Positions 10,474 through 22,614 of a stretch of DNA of 64,000 nucleotides are shown here, piece by piece; within the stretch, counting starts at the first letter, position 1; each line of letters begins with the position of its first letter. The stretch comes from Panopea generosa (lineage: Eukaryota > Mollusca > Bivalvia > Adapedonta > Hiatellidae). The notes below the pieces were generated by a model that worked only from the letters and a program-made list of their open reading frames with translations, was not told the DNA's origin and did not search any database. Where the stretch lies: positions 57,596,740 through 57,660,739 of the forward strand of contig CM055901.1 in NCBI GenBank assembly GCA_029582155.1, in the 5' to 3' direction. The translations under genes and the position numbers were made by a program.

Positions 10474-12210
10474 AAAACTAGACCTATCACTGAAGGTGAT
10501 GAATACCCCCAAACGCCGCCATGACAGAAAATGGTTAACCATTGTATGAAGTTTTATTAAATTATATCCAATAGTTTTAAAGTTATGCTCCAGACAAAAA
10601 AAATTCTTAATAAAAGAGAATGTTATGGATTGAGTTGTTTGTATTGTTAATTTTTTTATGGTTTTGTTAAAATTAAAAACGGTCTTTTTAATTATTGTGC
10701 AGTGTACAAGCTTTCATGGCAATCAATAAATGTTATACTTTTTCGAGTTATGTTGAGGGACAACAATTTTATGGATAAGAAACAAACAAGAGCACTAGGA
10801 ATACAATATCGAACCTGCTTTGCTCGAACTCCATGTATTCATCAACTTGGTTCTTTCATGAACTTTATTAAACTGTTATCACTGATGGCTTTAAAAGTAC
10901 TTAAAAAGTACTGCACCAGACAAGGGAAATATATCAAAGGGCAATAACTTTGTAATTAGCAAGAATAGAGTTATGTTTCTTGTACACTGCACTTCCTGTC
11001 GTTATATTCTACCATTGTATGAAGTTTGATGAAATTCCATCCAGTACTTTAAAAGTAATGCTCCGGACAAGGGAAATATATCAAAGGGCAATAACTCTGT
11101 AATTAGCAAGAATAGAGTTATGTTTCCTGTACACTGCACTTCCTGTCATTATATTCTACCATTGTATGAAGTTTGATGAAATTCCATCAAGTACTTTAAA
11201 AGTAATGCTCTGGACAAGGGAAATATATCAAAGGGCAATAACTCTGTAATTAGCAAGAATAGAGTTGTTTCTTGTACACTGCACTTCCTCTCATTATATT
11301 CTACCATTGTATGAAGCTTGATGAAATTCCATCAGGTACTTTTCAAGTTATGCTCCGGACAAGAAAAAATATCAAAGGGCAATAACTCTGTAATTAGCAA
11401 TAATAGAGTTATGTTTCTTGTACACTGTACTTCCTCTCATTATATTCTACCATTGTATGAAGTTTGATGAAATTCCATCCAGTACTTTAAAAGTAATGCA
11501 CCAGACAAGGGAAATATATCAAAGGGCAATAACTCTGTAATTAGCAAGAATAGAGTTATGTTTCTTGTACACTGCACTTCCTGTCATTATATTCTACCAT
11601 TGTATGAAGTTTGATGAAATTCTATCCAGTACTTTAAAAGTAATACTCCGGACAAGGGAAATATATCAAAGGGCAATAACTCTGTAATTAGCAAGAATAG
11701 AGTTATGTTTCCTGTACACTGCACTACCTCTCATTATATTCTACCATTGTATGAAGCTTGATGAAATTCCATCAGGTACTTTTCAAGTTATGCTCCGGAC
11801 AAGAAAAAATATAAAAGGGAAATATATCAAAGGGCAATAACTCTGTAATTAGCAAGAATAGAGTTATGTTTCCTGTACACTGCACTTCCTCTCATTATAT
11901 TCTACCATTGTATGAAGCTTGATGAAATTCCATCCGGTACTTTTCAAGTTATGCTCTGGACAAGAAAAAATATCAAAGGGCAATAACTCTGTAATTAGCA
12001 AGAATAGAGTTATGTTTCTTGTACACTGCACTTCCTCTGATTATATTCTACCATTGTATGACGTTTGATGAAATTCCATCCAGTACTTTTCAAGTGATGC
12101 TCCGGACAAGGAAAATTGCAACGGACAGACTGACCGACAGACTGACAGACCGACCTCAGGGTGACTCCAATATACCCCCTCAAAACTTCGTTTGTCGAGG
12201 GTATAAATAT
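10474..12210 (+). repeat. Pearl/Helitron-like repeat family B, copy 2
   Basis: Near-identical to 3565-5290 through the left part and with the same tandem core, ending GACAGACTGACC and the hairpin ATACCCCC...GGGTAT. The hairpin has one base change (GAGGGTAT). In intron 8. Confidence 0.75.
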
Positions 12211-13319
12211 TTTGATGCGCACATTGTACTGATACGGTATCTAGATTTTCAGAGGTGAAAACAGAGATAGACAGCACTTACAATATATCAATTCTTCCAT
12301 AGACAATTTTACACACTGCGTCATTAAACTGTGGAGATATAATGCAGTGTTCTATATTCATACCGTGTACCAGTTTATCTTTAGAATAAGTGAAAAGCAG
12401 TAGTGTATATGGTTTTTGACCATTGGATCAGGGGTCCAGTAACAACATTAGTTAAGTTATGGCTTGTGTTTACATTATGCATCATTGAGTTTTCTTCTTC
12501 TTTTTTTTTTTGATAAATATTTATGACTGATAAAAATGTGTTGTTTTCACAAGGCTAGGTCAACATATATCATTTACGATCACTGAGAAGCAATTGGTAC
12601 CGAATGCTTGCTTGGTCTGGTAACCTTTGCTCAGGATCCCCCCTCGCATATACACTTGATACCGTCGCAAGGCTATTACTTAGCGAATCAATTTCTCACT
12701 GTTAATATTGAGAGGCTACCTTTTGTTATACAATTATTAAAAAGTAGTTTTATTTTTAATTCTGTATAAATGATTCGCTGCTTCAGTGCAATAAAATAGC
12801 TCTTTAGTTCCAGCTCACTAATACGCTGGAGAAAATAAAAGTGACATATTTAAAAAACTATCCCACCTCAAGCGGCTACATCAAGTGACTATTTACTTTC
12901 TGAACACATCCCTTACAATCCACTATGCTATATTTCTGTCTTAAAATGATAATGCAAAAATTACCGACAAACGCATTTCCGTAAAAGCTGACTCCTTGTT
13001 AACTGCCAAAGGTGTTTATTTGTACACAAAACCTGTTCTTAATGTTTGAAAATAATATACATTATTATTTTTTTTTTTTTTTTACATATTTTCTCAGTGG
13101 TCAAATAAATATGTAATCACTCATTTAGAAGAGTATAACTGATTCAAATTAAAACTACAGATAATCGTAGTGGAATTTTAATGAACCGTTAAAAACAGCT
13201 TGAATCATAAATAGGTAAACATTGCAATTAAAGTTATGTATTAAGTAATATCTCCTACCCCCACAATACATATTGATATTTTTCAGTAAATGTTTAAAAA
13301 ATCCTGAATCCATGGCTGA
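12211..13319. other. Intron 8 stretch without recognised features
   Basis: AT-rich unique-looking sequence with T/A homopolymer runs (for example 13062-13083). No coding exon, paired terminal repeat or SINE was seen. Confidence 0.5.
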
Positions 13320-14395
13320 ACAAGAGGCCCAAGAGGGTCTGAGGACGCTCTACTGACTCATAGTGGCCATAGCACTTTTTGAAATTCTACTATGCAATAG
13401 AAACATCGGGGCAGGGTTATATTTAACCCCAGGGACACCATTTGAACAAATCTAACAATACTATAGTTGGTCATCATTACTACATAAACATTTTTAAAAT
13501 CTGTTGGGCCGTTCAATGGAAGAAAAAATTTTAAGTTTTGGACTATTTTTAGTAATGGCGGCCATCTTGAATTTCAGATCGAAAAAAAAAAGTCTTCTGT
13601 ATAGTCTCCTACGCAATAGAAACATCCGTGTGAAATTTCAGTTTCATTGGCCTAGTGGTTTCAAAACAAATAATAGAAAAAGAGAATTTTCTGTTTTCCC
13701 ATAGTATCCCTATGTAAAATTCTAATTTCCCTTACAGGGCCCCTATACATTTTAGCCCCTAAATTCTTATCTGCAATCAAACCTCTACACATAGGGATAA
13801 TTTATGCAAAATATGAACAAATCTGACAAACCGGTTCTTAAGAAAACAAATTTAGTAATTCCCAATTTTTACCCTTTTGGGGCCCCTCCTGACCCCATAA
13901 GACAGTGGAACCCAGTCATTTTTAAAAAAATCTGAACCTCCTTCACCAAACAATGCTTCTGTGAAGATATAGGCAAAATCATTTCCATTTTAAAAAAAAA
14001 ATAATAAAAAAATATTATTTTGACATGTGTCCCCTAATTGAACCCTTGGGGCAGGGTCATATTTAACCCTAGGGACACCATTTGAACAAATCTAACAATA
14101 CTATAGTTGGTCATCATTACTACATAAACATTTTGAAAATCTGTTGGGCCGTTCATGAGAAGAAGATTTTTTAAGTTTTGGACTATTTTTAGTAACGGCG
14201 ACCATCTTGAATTTCAGATCGAAAAAAAAAAAAAATCTTCTGTATAGTCTCCTATGCAATAAAAACACCCATGTGAAGTTTCAGTTTAATTGGCCTAGTG
14301 GTTTCAGAGAAAGTGCTGCTAACAGATGACAGACGACGGACGACAGACAATGTGCCATCGCATAAGCACTACTTGCCTTTGGCCAGTAGAGCTAA
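13320..14395 (+). repeat. Pearl/Helitron-like repeat family A, long copy
   Basis: Begins ACAAGAGGCCCAAGAGG and ends GCCTTTGGCCAGTAGAGCTA. Contains two copies of an internal segment (AACATCGGGGCAGGGTTATA near 13405, GGGGCAGGGTCATATTTAAC near 14050), each followed by CTTCTGTATAGTCTCCTA, and a GACAGACGACGGACGACAG microsatellite close to the end. In intron 8. Confidence 0.65.
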
Positions 14396-15463
14396 AAACC
14401 TGGATCTGTCTATGGATAGTATGTGTTTAGCATCTCCTTCAACAATATTTGGTCATACTAGAAATGTCTTACACAGTGATCAATTATAACCTTCCGCAAC
14501 AAATTTTCACAAGCTGGAAAACCATTCGTGGTACCTAAATTTGGTAAAATTGTTACATAACAAGGTGTTTTCTCACATACAATGATGTCACATTGGATTT
14601 TCCATCATGGCTGAAGAAGTTAAAACAAGTCGTGCTTGGAAAGGTTTTTGTTCAAAATAAAAAGAAAACAAAATCAGAATAACGACTACGATATCCACAT
14701 TGACCACATTCTATCACGCTGGTAAAGAATTTTATTGGAATTCATGCACCAAAACAGAATGTAACATTTGTTTTCATCATTTTGATATTATCTTTGTACG
14801 TAACAAGATTTGTTGTTACGTTCATGTAAACTGACTGTAGTGCAATGGACATTGTGGACTTGTTGATAAAAGAGACATTATCACAGCACAACTACCATAT
14901 TAGGAGCAGACAACAAGTCCAGTCATACTATACTGGCACCAGTCAACTAGTCCTACAAATATTTTCTATTGGAACCAGTCTAAAATCATCATCACCTGGA
15001 TACTTTTTTCTTCAATTAAATTTTCAAGTAAATCTAAATGTTGGTGGCACAGCAGCCTGCCATTATTTTTAAGGTTTACAGTGGGAATCTAGTCTATCCT
15101 AGAACACAATATCCCCTGAAAAAAAAAAATTTACCCACAATGAAAAAGCAACTTTCGGTTGAAGCAATTGACAAATCAATATGCTCAAATGTCGGTTTTC
15201 CAACACTGCTATTTAACGGACCAAATCAGGAGAGCTGGGTAGGTTTGAGTCCCACTCGTTCCAAAGACTATGTGAGAAAGATTGCTGGTTACTTGTGGAA
15301 GGATGGTGGTTCTACTCATATTTATTCTGAAGTCTTCCTCCAATAATACATGTAAAACTTGATATGCCATATACAAACTGTAATGTGTTGAAAAATGGCA
15401 TTAAACTCATTCTGTTACATTGACCAATCGCCATCTTTATAGTGTTTACAACACAAAACCTAC
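14396..15463. other. Intron 8 stretch without recognised features
   Basis: No repeat ends, SINE or exon recognised. The 102-codon plus-strand frame at 15038-15346 has no supporting motif or splice context and lies in the MAP3K1 intron. Confidence 0.45.
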
Positions 15464-15600
15464 CCAGCGTCACTCTCCGACGGAACCACTGGAGATGGCG
15501 CTCGTGATCTATCTTGGGATGGTTTCTGATTTTTACGTGTTTTCTTCGTCTCAATCCTTGATTTCCTTTTATCATGGTATATTCGGAACAAATTTTCAAC
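15464..15600 (-). CDS. MAP3K1: MAP3K1 exon 7 (between SWIM and RING)
   Basis: A 137-bp exon; acceptor TTTTGTAG, donor GTAGGT. It encodes VENLFRIYHDKRKSRIETKK, matching human VESLFQKYHSRRSSRIKAP, then a Lys/Arg/Ser-rich tail (SQDRSRAPSPVVPSES). Shorter than the Ser-rich spacer of the human protein. Phase 0 in, two bases out, completed to Gly by exon 8. Confidence 0.93.
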
Positions 15601-16383
15601 CTACAAAATTAAGAATCCAAATAATACTTGCACAAATATAGTTACCTCCCTTGCTACTTATTATTGCTTATATGAAGCACCTCCATAATCGTACATAAAA
15701 GAACAAACTCTTTTATTCAATTTCTTTTTTCTGTCAATGACAAACCATACAAAGTCGTGCCAGATGAGAAAATACACAACATTTGAAATTTAGGACCACT
15801 TAATAATACATAATAAGCATGTATGATGGAATCAGAAGTTATACTATTAACTTAATGCACAGTTCACAAACTTATGAAAGCTATTTTGAATATTTGACAA
15901 AAAAAGGCAACACATGTAAATTTATCTAAAGAACATTTAATATATTTATTTTTTTTTCTTATTTCTTCAAATTTTCTTGTTTTTTTATGTTATTTCTTGA
16001 AATACCAACCTTATACATTATTGCGCCTGCAAAAAAATAAAATAACAAAACCAAGGATATGTTATACATTTTCATCAATGTATCAAAATAGGATTTTATT
16101 GCAATGGCAAGCAGTAGTTATTTTATATATTTGATAAAAAACAATCTTTGCAGTGATGGTATGCCCAAGGAACATGCATATTAAATTTCGTAAATTATCT
16201 CATTGAGGATTTCATTCAAAATATGCTTTCTTTTAGTGTATTTTTAGAAACAGCAGTTATCCTGAATAAAAAAAAATACAAATAAAAATCATAGACTTGA
16301 ATTTCAATTTTATTAAATATTAAAAATGGTTTCAGATATAGTTTATAGCAACAACTGAAAGTTAATTGGGAAATCTCCGCTAG
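15601..16383. other. Intron 7 stretch without recognised features
   Basis: AT-rich, with T-runs and A-runs. Nothing coding or repeat-like was recognised before the 32-bp array. Confidence 0.45.
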
Positions 16384-18219
16384 GCTTTCCACTGAGGGGA
16401 CACACTTAGTGATGACTACCCACAGATGAGACAAACTTAATGATGGGCTTCCCACAGATTGGACACACTTATTGATGGGCTTCCCACATAGTAGACATAC
16501 TTATTGTTGGGCTTCTCACAGAGAGGACACAATTATTGTTGGGCTTCTCACAGAGGGGACAAACTTACTGATGGGCTTCCCACACAGGGGACACACTTAC
16601 TGATTGGCTTCCCACAGAGGGGACACACTTATTGATGGGCTTCCCACATAGTAGACATACTTATTGTTGGGCTTCTCACAGAGAGGACACAATTATTGTT
16701 GGGCTTCTCACAGAGGGGACAAACTTACTGATGGGCTTCCCACACAGGGGACACACTTACTGATTGGCTTCCCACAGAGGGGACACACTTATTGGTGGGC
16801 TTCCCACATAGGGGACACACTTACTGATGGGCTTCCCACAGAGGGGACAAACTTACTGATTGGCTTCCCACAGAGAGGACACACTTACTGATGGGCTTCC
16901 CGGAGGGGACACACTTACTGATGGGCTTCCCACAGAAAGGACACACTTACTGATGGGCTTCACACAGAGGGGGGCAATCTTACTGATGGGCTTCCCACAC
17001 AGGGGACACACTTATTGATGGGTTTCCCACAGAGGGGACACACTTACCGATGGGCTTCCCACACAGGGGACATATTTACTAATTTGCTTCTTACAGAGGG
17101 GACACACTTACTGATGGGCTTCCCACAGAGGGGACACACTTACTAATGGGCTTACCACAGAGGGGACAAACTTCACAGGGGACACACTCACTGATGGGCT
17201 TCTCACACAGGGGACACACTTACTGATGGGCTTCCCACAGAGGGGACAAACTTAGTGATGGGATTCCCACAGATAGGACACACTTATTGATGGTCTTCTC
17301 ACAGAGGTGACAAACTTTTTAATGGGCTTCTCACAGAGGATCAACACTTAATGATGGGCTTCGCTTATAGGGACAAACTTACTGATGGGCTTCCCACAAA
17401 GTGGACACACTTAGTGATGGACTTCTCACAGAAGGGACACACTTATTGATGGGCTTCCCGCAGATGGGACACACTTATTGATGGGCTTCCCACAGAGGAG
17501 ACACACTTATTGATGGGCTTCCCACAGAGCAGACACACTTATTGATGGGCTTCCCACAGACGGGACACACTTATTGATGGGCTTCCCACAGATGGGACAC
17601 ACTTATTGATGGGCTTCCAACAGAGAAGACACTTATTGATGGGCTTCCCACAGATGGGAAAACTTATTGATGGGCTTCCCACAGATGGGACAAACTTACT
17701 GATGGGCTTCCCATAGGGGGGACACACTTATTGATGGGCTTCCCACAGATGGGACACACTTATTGATGGGCTTCCAACAGAGGAGACACACTTATTGATG
17801 GGCTTCCCACAGATGGGAAAACTTATTGATGGGCTTCCCACAGATGGGACAAACTTACTGATGGGCTTCCCATAGGGGGGACACACTTTTTGATTGACTT
17901 CTCACAGAGGGGACAAACTTTTTGAATGACTTTTCACAGATGGGACAAACTTATTGATGGGCTTCTCACAGAGCAGACACACTTATTGATGGGCTTCCCA
18001 CGGAGGGGACAAACTTATTGATGGGCTTCTCACAGAGCAGACACACTTATTGATGGGCTTTCCACGGAGGGGACAAACTTATTGATGGGCTTCTCACAGA
18101 GCAGACACACTTATTGATGGGCTTCCCGCAGATGGGACACACTTATTGATGGGCTTCCCGCAGATGGGACACACTTATTGATGGGCTTCTCACAGAGCGG
18201 ACACACTTATTGATGGGCT
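16384..18219. repeat. 32-bp minisatellite, about 57 units
   Basis: Consensus GATGGGCTTCCCACAGAGGG then GACACACTTATT. Units are 60-100% alike; higher-order duplication is visible (the block at 16434-16560 recurs at 16622-16750, and blocks near 17450-17870 recur). Occupies most of MAP3K1 intron 7, ending 207 bp from the SWIM exon. It creates long frames in several phases (for example 16664-16891 and 17539-17727) that are not genes. Confidence 0.95.
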
Positions 18220-18425
18220 TACTTTTGGAAAGAATATTTTTGAAATTTTGAAGAAAAAAAATGGAAAAAACAGTGGCAGAAGCAAAATTTGACCCTGAGG
18301 GTCACGATTTGTACAAACTTTGGCTCACAAAGGCTAACAAAGAAGGTCGTCAATGCCACTAAAATGTTTTCATGTGATCTGACCAGAGATCGTACCCACA
18401 ACCTCCAACAAAGAACAAATCAAAC

Positions 18426-18542
18426 CTCATAATTCTTCAGCTGTTTACTCCACAAGCACGGGTCTGTCTCACTGACTTGGAACACACGGAGCATGACAAA
18501 CAGGGTGTGAACACAATGTGGACTCTTACCGCATGTGCATGT
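18426..18542 (-). CDS. MAP3K1: MAP3K1 exon 6 (SWIM zinc finger)
   Basis: A 117-bp exon, 39 codons, phase 0 both sides; acceptor TATACCACAG. It encodes TCTCGKSPHCVHTLFVMLRV then FQVSETDPCLW. The pattern C-x-C-x5-C-x-H is the SWIM zinc signature, and HxLFVMLRVFQ matches human HLLFVMLRVFQ. The donor is GTTTGA, a weak GT site lacking the usual A/G at position 3. The protein continues without gap into exon 7, so the border is right, but the exon may be skipped at times; skipping would keep the frame. Confidence 0.94.
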
Positions 18543-18964
18543 CTGTGGTATAAAAAGAATAAAGCATACAGAATAAATCTCTGTGACATTTTAACAGGAC
18601 TACAAATTTTTTTTAAAAAATATAGCCCAACTATTTCTATGACTTCATATCGAAAAGATAAAATCATAGCCAGATGTTGGAAGAAATTTATATAGTTTCT
18701 TTGCTGAAAATGAATAAAATTTGACTAAATGATTAGATCTTTTATCTACCGACTATAAGAATTATATTTGGAATATGTAACTTTGGAATTTCTTTAGTCC
18801 AAAGGACTGTAGTCCTGAAAAGATTTTAGCATAGAAAGAAAATGGAAAAGATTGTTTGAAACAATGCTTTGAAAGTATTCAAGTGATGTGTGTGCCAAAG
18901 ATCATCAAACAGCTAAATATATAATTATGTGAAAAGCCACAAAGTCTATTGAAGTCAGATTCCC

Positions 18965-19210
18965 TTAACCCTTTGCTCCACAAGCATTTTCTTAAGACTC
19001 TTCCAAATTGAAAGCATAAATTCACCACGTATCAGCAATGTGTGAATTTCGTTTATATTAACTGACAGAGTGGAAAACAGTGCAAGAAGAGTTCAGATTG
19101 CTCATAAGGAGCAATCTGAACACTTCCTGCACTGTTTTCCACTCTGTCAGTTTTCATAGGCCTTCTGTGATTGGTGCGGGAAAACGCCTATCTATGGAGG
19201 AAAGAGTTAA
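18965..19210. mobile_element. TTAA-flanked MITE with long internal hairpin
   Basis: TTAA at both ends, then near-matching ends CCCTTTGCTCCA / TGGAGGAAAGAG. Inside, 19061-19152 is a near-perfect inverted repeat (arms of about 43 nt, ACTGACAGAGTGGAAAACAG ... CTGTTTTCCACTCTGTCAGT) with a 6-nt loop. A relative lies at 58097-58333. TTAA duplications point to piggyBac- or Kolobok-type mobilisation. In intron 6. Confidence 0.7.
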
Positions 19211-19307
19211 ATATTTCACCACGGCAATGCAGACACTATCAGGCACAATGAATACATAGTGCTCTCCTTATCTTTACAAAGTCTCAACTTAATCTCACTA
19301 CCAAAAA

Positions 19308-19551
19308 CAGTGCTCCAGAAAAGCACTATTTACGGGTATTTAAGCACCGAAATTTCTGAATAAAGCATTAAAATTTAAATTTAGAGGTAAAATAATATTG
19401 GTTATTCTCAATTTCAGTGTTGATTAAATTTGTTTTATATGGCAATTTGATTTGAATGTTCAGTTTTAACCTTTACATTTTTTAACATAAGCATTGCATA
19501 CTAATTTAAAGGGTAAACAACTCATTTTAAGAAAAGCTTATCTGGAGCACT
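19308..19551. mobile_element. Short CAGTGCTCCAG-ended MITE
   Basis: Left end CAGTGCTCCAGAAAAGC and right end GCTTATCTGGAGCACT. The ends and sub-terminal sequence (AAGCATTGAAATT-like, AAAAGCTTATC) match the larger element at 38494-39573, so this is a 244-bp non-autonomous relative. In intron 6. Confidence 0.65.
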
Positions 19552-20094
19552 CTCATATTGATTATCTGAATACTGGGGAGCTGAGACAACGAAATAAAAT
19601 ACCCATGAACTTAATTTACGCTATATGTAAGTTGTCTATATAAATTACCTGTTTTCATATGCCAACGTGCATCACATTGTGATAAATAAAGAAAACTAAA
19701 ACTCAACTTTCAAGTGAAGTAATATCTTTGATCTAGTGGTATTTTTTAATTTATTTTTTTATCTTGTTTCTTTTTATGATCAAATATATGATGATACATT
19801 ATAAATGAATAAATCAAACACATCTCTTAAAAGACCTAGCATATTCATGATTGATTTACTGTTCAATATCACAATCACGTGATGTAGCACTATGGTTATT
19901 TACAGCAGGCCTGCCTTTGGAAACACTTTCTGGATTAGATCTTCTTCTTCTCCTTTCCTTTCCTCTTGTTTACATAACAATTAGTTCAATATCGTACTTG
20001 TATATTAGGGTACTAATTGGCATGTGTTAACTCTTAATTTGCACAGCCAGGTGCGATAAACCCCGATGCAAAACATGTGCATTAAAGCAAAGGT

Positions 20095-20436
20095 CAGTGG
20101 CGTAGCTTTCTATAGGCACTGTAGGCACATGCCTACACTTTTTCTGAGAAAATGAAAGAATAAAAATGCCAAGAAAAATCCAATAAAATCTGATCCCTAT
20201 GCGTCTTCATTTTTCCCTTTAGTGAAGTGAACAAACCTTAAAACGTAACATTTAATTAATTGGTTATAAAACAGTGAATTCAGGGTTATTATCAAGGATA
20301 ACCAGGTCCCTAAAATATATGAAATATATATCAAAACACACATCAACAGTCTAGCTGAATTTATTTTCGGAGTAGCATGTCCCCCGAACCCTTTACAACT
20401 GTGCCTACACATCGTTTTTAGCCAAGCTATGCCCCT
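20095..20436. mobile_element. hAT (Tip100-like) MITE
   Basis: Left end CAGTGGCGTAGCTTTC and right end (read inward) CAGGGGCATAGCTTGGC, with AAGG on both outer sides. CAGTGGCGTAGCT ends are typical of Tip100-type hAT elements. Inner GGCACTGTAGGCACATGCC also recurs as GTGCCTACAC at the right. About 340 bp, no coding. Confidence 0.55.
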
Positions 20437-20774
20437 GAAGGATTATAACTGGAACGCACTATGCGATGTTGATTTAGCTGGATGTGGAAGAATGTGTTTT
20501 TTTTAATTGGTTTTCAATGAATTTAAGTCTCAACAAATATGTCTTTGAAGTGAAAACCACAAAATTTAATACCCACAAAAATGATTTCACAGTATGTTAA
20601 TTTAATCAGAGTGCTATCAGATAATGTAGAAACATTTCAAAACATACAGCTTAACCCTTTCCATCACATTTTCCCCTCTTAAAATTTTTTTTGTTGTAAT
20701 AAGCACAACACACATGTTTAAAATAAGTAAACAAAACTACACACTAGCATTTACTTTTTCAATACATAACCTCG

Positions 20775-20976
20775 GTTTGTTTGTTTGGATATTTAGCATC
20801 ATTTTTATGCCATAGAGGGCTAACAGACTATCAGTTACTTCCTAACTACTTTTTCCTGGGATCCTGGAAGGTTTAACTAGTACTCAATCACACCTATCCC
20901 TGCTAACTGATAACTTTCAGTGATGGGAGAGGAATGACAATGAGATACAATGTTATGTATCAACCATCGCAGAAAC
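20775..20976 (-). repeat. tRNA-derived SINE, family 1, truncated
   Basis: Body of the family (TTTATGCCATAGAGGGCTAA, CTGATAACTTTCAGTGATGG, ACAATGAGATACAATG) on the minus strand; the tRNA-like head is missing. It ends only about 20 bp from the donor of MAP3K1 exon 5. Confidence 0.65.
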
Positions 20977-21001
20977 TGAAGAATATTTTATACATTTTTA
21001 C

Positions 21002-21193
21002 CTGCGGGCCAATGATAACTTTGAACTTATGTTCAGGTGAATCCCCGACGATCAAGAAAGAATTAGGTCCCATTTGCTGAAGAAGATACAAGCGAGCCCT
21101 TCTGACTCTCTCCACTCGCTTCTTAGTGCTGGGATCATTTGGATCCAAAGTCTTGTCCGAGGGGGTGCGCCGTATTCCGTTTGCACTTTTAAA
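21002..21193 (-). CDS. MAP3K1: MAP3K1 exon 5 (conserved block before SWIM)
   Basis: A 192-bp exon, 64 codons, phase 0 both sides. It encodes [20 protein letters not shown] and [19 protein letters not shown], almost the human [35 protein letters not shown]. Donor GTAAAA. I chose acceptor TTTAAG at 21194-21195 because it gives phase 0; an AG eight bases downstream is also possible but would break the phase with exon 4. Confidence 0.93.
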
Positions 21194-21649
21194 CTTAAAT
21201 AAATGTTAAACACTGTTAGACATGTTTGTAAACAACAATACTTATATACATGCCGTAGCACCATGCACTGATGGAGTGACTGAAATAATCATTAAATGTC
21301 TAAAGTTTCTACATTTTAATATTATTCAAAAATTCAATGAGCATAAAAATTGTTAAAACAAAATGCAGACATTTAGTCTAGCAGCTCTCTCTCTCTAGCT
21401 TCTCTTCTGCTTCTTACATATATAACCATATTTTTATACCAAGTATAAAGGTAAAAGAATTAATCATGGTGGTTTCCATGACAATATGACTAAATACCAA
21501 TCATCAACTTACGTAGGTTTCTTTTGAAATAACAGATGGTGTATATTGGTCTTAAAAGATTGAATTAATTTGATTTTTTGTGTTTCTGGTAAAACAATGC
21601 ACCTGGTCACAAATCTTTGATTATGTCTGGCACGAGAACAACTTTAAAG

Positions 21650-22122
21650 TACAATTTAGGAAGTACTTCATTTTGTTTATTTTGTTCTTCAAATAACAGT
21701 AATGTCACTAATTTGTGTATTTTCTTCTTCAAGTTACAGTGATGTCACTAATTTGTGTAATTTCTTCTTCAAATTACAGTAATGTCACTAATTTGTGTAT
21801 TTTTTTCTTCAAAACTACAGTAATGTAACTAATTTGTGTATTTTCTTCTTAAAATTACAGTAATGTCACTAATTTGTGTATTTTCTTCTTCAAAACTACA
21901 GTAATGTCACTAGTTTTGTGTATTTTCTTCTTCAAAACTACAGTAATGTCACTAGTTTTGTGTATTTTCTTCTTCAAAACTACAGTAATGTCACTAGTTT
22001 TGTGTATTTTCTTCTTCAAAACTACAGTAATGTCATTAGTTTTGTGTATTTTCTTCTTCAAATTACAGTAATGTCACTAGTTTAGTGTATTTTCTTCTTC
22101 AAATTACAGTAATGTCACTCAT
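21650..22122. repeat. 42-bp tandem repeat, about 11 units
   Basis: Consensus GTGTATTTTCTTCTTCAAAA then CTACAGTAATGTCACTAGTT TT. Because the unit is a multiple of three, every phase gives a repetitive open frame; none is a gene. In intron 5. Confidence 0.93.
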
Positions 22123-22135
22123 TTGTTGTCAAGTA

Positions 22136-22490
22136 ACTACATAGAGCCTTAATGCAAGTGTCATGATGCTTACCGACTTTCAAAAAAGTGTAAACGTGAC
22201 GCATTTTAAAATCATTATGGTTGTCGAGAAACAGTGACCAAAAAACTTTAAAAGGCCACAACTCATTGAAAAATTATTCAGGCACAACATGCTAATGATA
22301 TGAACACCACAAAAAATTTGTATGAAAAATTCAAAGGGCTTGATACCAGTCACCCATGTGTAGTTTCATTGAATCTGGTCATTGCTTGCTGAGAAATAGC
22401 AATTCACAAAAATTGTCCACAGACAGACCGACCGACGAGCACGACTCCTATATAGCCCCCATATACTTTGTAATTGGGGGTATAATAAAT
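22136..22490 (+). repeat. Pearl/Helitron-like repeat family D, short copy
   Basis: Contains AAAAGGCCACAACTCATTGA, a GACAGACCGACCGACGAG microsatellite and an end hairpin TATAGCCCCC...GGGGGTATA. Same end architecture as family B. It ends 8 bp before the donor region of exon 4, so part of intron 5 next to that exon is transposon-derived. Confidence 0.6.
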
Positions 22491-22497
22491 AACTTAC

Positions 22498-22614
22498 TGA
22501 ATTTGCAGGAGAGATCCGCCGCCCACGTCCAGTGTTTTCATTGACTACTTGCTGAGTGAAGGCGTTATCTACTCCATTCTTAAATGATATTTTCCTTGTC
22601 ACTCCAGATGGGGA
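22498..22614 (-). CDS. MAP3K1: MAP3K1 exon 4
   Basis: A 117-bp exon, 39 codons, phase 0 both sides; acceptor ACATTCCAG, donor GTAAGT. It encodes SPSGVTRKISFKNG then GRGRRISPANS, a basic Ser/Pro segment that matches the layout of human [20 protein letters not shown] upstream of the SWIM block. Confidence 0.85.

Noticed and set aside
15038..15346. 102-codon plus-strand frame inside intron 8
   Set aside because: No splice context, motif or repeat match, and antisense to a well-supported gene; length is within chance for this composition.
16664..17727. Repetitive frames resembling Cys/Pro-rich or Gly/His-rich proteins
   Set aside because: By-product of the 32-bp minisatellite in an intron; phases shift with unit length.
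21855..22085. Repetitive frames on both strands with 14-residue units
   Set aside because: By-product of the 42-bp tandem array, open in several phases on both strands.
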